Assembly (NCBI GenBank): GCA_026002855.1
Contig: BPGD01000001.1
Coordinates: forward strand, 3,232,001-3,296,000
DNA: 64,000 nucleotides
From: Bryobacteraceae bacterium
Lineage (GTDB): Bacteria; Acidobacteriota; Terriglobia; Bryobacterales; Bryobacteraceae
Direction: 5' to 3'
In this document: positions 61,408-64,000 of the stretch, piece by piece
Position numbering within the stretch: position 1 is the stretch's first letter
Layout of the letters: each line of letters opens with the position of its first letter
Translations under genes and position numbers: made by a program
Notes under the pieces: generated by a model
What the model was told of the DNA's origin: nothing
Database searches by the model: none
What the model saw: only the letters and a program-made list of their open reading frames with translations

Positions 61408-62663
61408 AGCCCGACCTCCACATCGAGCGCTGGCCGCTGGAGCGGCTGATTCCCTACGCAAAGAATCCCCGCACGCACACCGAGGAGCAGGTCGCGCAGA
61501 TCGCAGCGTCGATCGCTGAGTTCGGGTTCGTCAATCCCGTCCTCGTCGGGGCCGACGGAGTCATCATCGCCGGCCACGCGCGCGTGATGGCGGCGCGCAA
61601 GCTTGGGATGGCCGAAGCGCCGGTGATCGTGCTCGATCACTTGAGCGAGGCGCAGCGCCGTGCGCTCGTGATCGCCGACAACAAGCTGGCGATGAACGCC
61701 GGGTGGGATGAGGAGATGCTGCGGGTGGAGCTGGAGGCCTTGCGCGAGGATGACTTCAACCTCGACCTGCTGGGCTTCGAAGACGCGGAGATCGAAGCGC
61801 TACTCGCGGAGCCTGATGAGGTCGTCACCGGCAACACCGATGAGGATGCTGTCCCCGAGACGTCCGAGACGGCGGTGACGGTGCCCGGCGACGTGTGGGT
61901 GCTTGGAGACCACCGCCTGTTGTGCGGCGATGCCACGCAGATGGAAGCGGTGGAGAAGGTGCTCGCAGGCGGGCTGGCCGACACGGCCTGGACAGACCCT
62001 CCCTATGGGGTGAACTACGGCGCGACGATGAAGGACAAGCTTCGAAAGAAGCATCGCCGGATCGCCAACGATAACCTCGGACCCGCGTTCGAACCCTTCC
62101 TGCGCGACGCCTGCGCCAACATCCTCGCCGTCACGAAGGGCGCCGTCTACATCTGCATGTCGTCCTCTGAGCTGCACACACTACACAAAGCATTCACGGC
62201 TGCAGGCGGACATTGGTCGACGTTCCTCATCTGGGCCAAGAACACGTTCACTATGGGCCGCGCCGATTACCAGCGGCAGTATGAGCCGATCCTCTACGGC
62301 TGGAAAGAAGGCGCGGGCCACTACTGGTGCGGCGCCCGCGACCAGGGCGATGTGTGGTTCGTGAAGAAGCCCGTCGCCAACGACCTGCACCCGACCATGA
62401 AACCGGTGGAGTTGGTCGAGCGCGCGATCCGTAACTCGAGCAAGAGCGGCGACACGGTGCTCGATCCCTTCGCCGGGTCGGGCTCGACGCTCATTGCCTG
62501 CGAGAAGGCTCACCGCCAAGCGCGGCTGATCGAGTTGGAGCCCACCTACTGCGATGTCATCATCCGGCGCTTTGAAGAGTTCTCCGGCAAGCATGCCGTG
62601 CTTGAATCCGACGGACGAGGGTTCGCGGAGGTCGCTCTGGAACGAGGAGCGGTGGCGGCGTGA
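61404..62663 (+). CDS. ParB-domain DNA methyltransferase 2
   Basis: 419 residues, same build as the enzyme at 58496 but only distantly alike in the catalytic part: ParB-like LIPYAKNPRTHTEEQVAQIAASIAEFGFVNPVLV, TDPPY (Asp198-Tyr201), and LDPFAGSGSTLIA. DPPY indicates N6-adenine methylation. GTG start overlaps the previous stop. Confidence 0.92.
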   Translation: MKPDLHIERWPLERLIPYAKNPRTHTEEQVAQIAASIAEFGFVNPVLVGADGVIIAGHARVMAARKLGMAEAPVIVLDHLSEAQRRALVIADNKLAMNAGWDEEMLRVELEALREDDFNLDLLGFEDAEIEALLAEPDEVVTGNTDEDAVPETSETAVTVPGDVWVLGDHRLLCGDATQMEAVEKVLAGGLADTAWTDPPYGVNYGATMKDKLRKKHRRIANDNLGPAFEPFLRDACANILAVTKGAVYICMSSSELHTLHKAFTAAGGHWSTFLIWAKNTFTMGRADYQRQYEPILYGWKEGAGHYWCGARDQGDVWFVKKPVANDLHPTMKPVELVERAIRNSSKSGDTVLDPFAGSGSTLIACEKAHRQARLIELEPTYCDVIIRRFEEFSGKHAVLESDGRGFAEVALERGAVAA

Positions 62664-62664
62664 G

Positions 62665-62817
62665 GTGGCGCGGTGCGAACGGGAGATGGCCGAAGCCGAG
62701 GCGCTGCTGCGAGCCGGACATCCCGACGTCACGGGCCTGTGTCTGGCGCTGCACGACTGGGCGCAGGAGCTTCGGATCTTGCACCGGGAGCGGGAGCAAT
62801 GGATGAACGGATCCTGA
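62665..62817 (+). CDS. Small helical protein
   Basis: 50 residues from GTG 62665 (an in-frame ATG lies at 62593 inside the methyltransferase). CEREMAEAEALLRAGHPDVTGLCLALHDWAQELRIL is helical. The stop is just past the start of the next gene, so the three are coupled. Unknown. Confidence 0.5.
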   Translation: MARCEREMAEAEALLRAGHPDVTGLCLALHDWAQELRILHREREQWMNGS

Positions 62818-63053
62818 CGGCCATTGTGCCGGCCATCGGTCTGGTCTCGGGTCTGATCGCCACTTACGTCAGCCTCCAGAACCGGGCGCTGCTGGCCGAG
62901 GTGCGCAAGGAGCTGGCCGAACTCGAGAGCCGGATCATTTTGCGCCTGAATGGCCTCTACGTGAGGCGGTCCGAGTGTGAGTTGCACAACGCGCTGCTGG
63001 AAGAACGGATTGAGGGGATCGTACGGCAGAAGAGAGAAGCCGCCAGCGACTGA
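62799..63053 (+). CDS. Small membrane protein with coiled coil
   Basis: 84 residues: one transmembrane helix (LTAIVPAIGLVSGLIATYV) followed by a coiled coil (ALLAEVRKELAELESRIILRL). This is the build of phage lysis or superinfection accessory proteins, but no family is assigned. It ends the rightward gene run. Confidence 0.65.
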   Translation: MDERILTAIVPAIGLVSGLIATYVSLQNRALLAEVRKELAELESRIILRLNGLYVRRSECELHNALLEERIEGIVRQKREAASD

Positions 63054-63081
63054 GGCTGGCGGCGGAGAGGCGAGGCCGGTG

Positions 63082-63627
63082 CTATTGAGGTTTGATCCGA
63101 TACACCCGGGCGCCTTCGGCGGTCTTGAGAGACTCGACCGCGAGGCCCATCTTCTTGCCGAGCGCGCCGGAGAGGAAGCCGCGCACCGAATGCGCCATCC
63201 AGCCTGTCGCGGACATGATGTCGGCGAGCGTGGCGCCCTCGGGGCGGCGCAGGAGTTCCAGCACGATGGCTTTCTTCGAGCCTTCGCGCGCGTCCGCAGG
63301 CGGCGTGGCCACCTTGGTTGGCCTGCCCTGCTTCGGCACGACAGTGGCAGCCTGCGAGGCGGCCGTAGGCGTCAGGGCCTGGACCGCCCTCCAGATCCGC
63401 GCGACGGCCGTCTTGCGGTCGGTGAACTTCTTCACCGGCTTGAGGTCGCCGAAGGGCGGCACGCCGGCGAAACCGTTCCAGATCTCGACCAGCCGCTCGG
63501 TGGGCCAGTTGGCGGCGAGTTTCGACAGTTCCTTCTCGCTCGAGAATCGCGCCTGGTCCTCGGGCACCGCTTCTCCGGCCAGGTAGGCGGCGATCGTGTT
63601 GTCGTGGTCGATGGCAAACGTGGTCAT
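63082..63627 (-). CDS. DUF3489 protein
   Basis: 181 residues. The C-terminal ~70 are a winged-helix: SKKAIVLELLRRPEGATLADIMSATGWMAHSVRGFLSGALGKKMGLAVES, the DUF3489 signature. The N-terminal region (WNGFAGVPPFGDLKPVKKFTDRKTAVARIWRAVQAL) is typical of these island proteins. DUF3489 commonly accompanies DUF2924/recombinase islands; likely DNA-binding regulator. Confidence 0.88.
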   Translation of the reverse strand: MTTFAIDHDNTIAAYLAGEAVPEDQARFSSEKELSKLAANWPTERLVEIWNGFAGVPPFGDLKPVKKFTDRKTAVARIWRAVQALTPTAASQAATVVPKQGRPTKVATPPADAREGSKKAIVLELLRRPEGATLADIMSATGWMAHSVRGFLSGALGKKMGLAVESLKTAEGARVYRIKPQ

Positions 63628-63641
63628 GTCGGTTATCCTTT

Positions 63642-63875
63642 CTATCGGGTCATGCCGCCGAGCTTGCCGTCGGCGGTGATGTGCAACTGTTTCAGGTAGC
63701 CACTGGCCAGGCGGACCCAGCCATGCGGCGTCGAGATTTCATGGCGGGCGGCGATGCGGCTCAGCTTGATGCGGTGCGTCGCGCCGGGCAGTTCCTTTTT
63801 GAGGTGGCCCCAGCGGTCGAGCTTCCAGCCGTGGCGGGTGGCCCAGGCGATCAGTTCTTCGCGCGTGATGGCCAT
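63642..63875 (-). CDS. Hypothetical protein next to DUF3489
   Basis: 77 residues: ITREELIAWATRHGWKLDRWGHLKKELPG, then HRIKLSRIAARHEI. Probably a small DNA- or RNA-binding protein. 14 nt upstream of the DUF3489 gene in the same leftward operon. Confidence 0.7.
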   Translation of the reverse strand: MAITREELIAWATRHGWKLDRWGHLKKELPGATHRIKLSRIAARHEISTPHGWVRLASGYLKQLHITADGKLGGMTR

Positions 63876-63879
63876 CGAG

Positions 63880-64000
63880 TCAGTCCTCCTGGCGGCGGTC
63901 GATCAGGCCGCTGGCATCCTCAACCGACTGCCGGATGTCGTTCCAGCAGCCGCGGCAGAACTGGACCTTGTCGAGCAGCAGCCCCTCGCGATTGGTCAAC
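63880..64000 (-). CDS. Partial gene with CxxC motif, runs off the window
   Basis: Only the last 39 residues are visible: KVQFCRGCWNDIRQSVEDASGLIDRRQED. The CxxC pair suggests a zinc ribbon. It is in the same operon as the two genes to its left. Confidence 0.6.
   Translation of the reverse strand, partial: LTNREGLLLDKVQFCRGCWNDIRQSVEDASGLIDRRQED

Overview
The window reads as high-GC chromosomal DNA from a member of the Acidobacteriota, probably the Bryobacterales/Solibacter lineage. The clues are a TonB-dependent Oar-like giant (5152-8496), a decayed gene of the acidobacterial 'VWFA-related' family, a PAS histidine kinase and several secreted beta-propeller, HEAT and Ig-like proteins. This is an inference from gene content; there is no rRNA to confirm it.

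Region 1 (1-25993) is host chromosome. It holds a hybrid kinase whose receiver has Glu in place of the phosphoacceptor Asp, a two-gene TPR + VWFA operon riddled with stops and frameshifts, and the Oar-like gene with a strong terminator. Next comes a leftward operon (16846 to 8693) in which an Ig-like secreted gene (A) and a HEAT-repeat gene (H) are repeated three times (A1-H1-A2-H2-A3-H3). The C-terminus of each H plus the N-terminus of the next A is almost identical between copies, while the A C-terminus and H N-terminus have diverged. Housekeeping genes follow: a methyltransferase, YraN, GalT, a leftward operon mazG-GNAT-NSAR-EamA-SDR, a metal-dependent hydrolase, class II aldolase and tRNA-Asn(GTT).

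Region 2 (about 26000-43804) starts right after the tRNA and is accessory DNA. It has an 80-bp direct repeat bracketing a beta-propeller gene and a large serine recombinase module (small ORF, DUF2924, recombinase, HTH protein). It continues with two secreted proteins, one carrying LAS-type metallopeptidase motifs, and a frameshifted remnant of a second HTH gene. Then come a nucleotidyltransferase-like two-gene unit and a tightly coupled type I restriction-modification operon (HTH-HsdM fusion, HsdS, HsdR, YgjP-like metallopeptidase, HEPN-motif protein). It ends with an unidentified two-gene unit whose second protein has Cys pairs and a C-terminal HTH. It looks like a defence island.

Region 3 (43850-64000) is a phage-like or prophage-derived element read rightward: AlpA/excisionase-like HTH, a small sigma factor, a ParB-domain protein and a replication/recombination block. 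That block comprises a Cas4/RecB-like nuclease, a Sak4-like RecA ATPase split by an intein exactly in its Walker A motif, a DUF669 protein, an ERCC4 nuclease, a RecD2 helicase and a primase-VapE ATPase. Directly after the primase lie about a dozen copies of GGTCCACGT in two opposed clusters around an AT-rich core, a good candidate replication origin. HNH nucleases, two ParB-methyltransferase fusions and small membrane proteins follow, then a leftward DUF3489 operon that runs off the end. No capsid, terminase or tail genes are recognisable here.

Start codons were chosen by Shine-Dalgarno sequences, 4-nt ATGA/GTGA overlaps and family alignment from memory. Family names are recognised by motif and were not searched.
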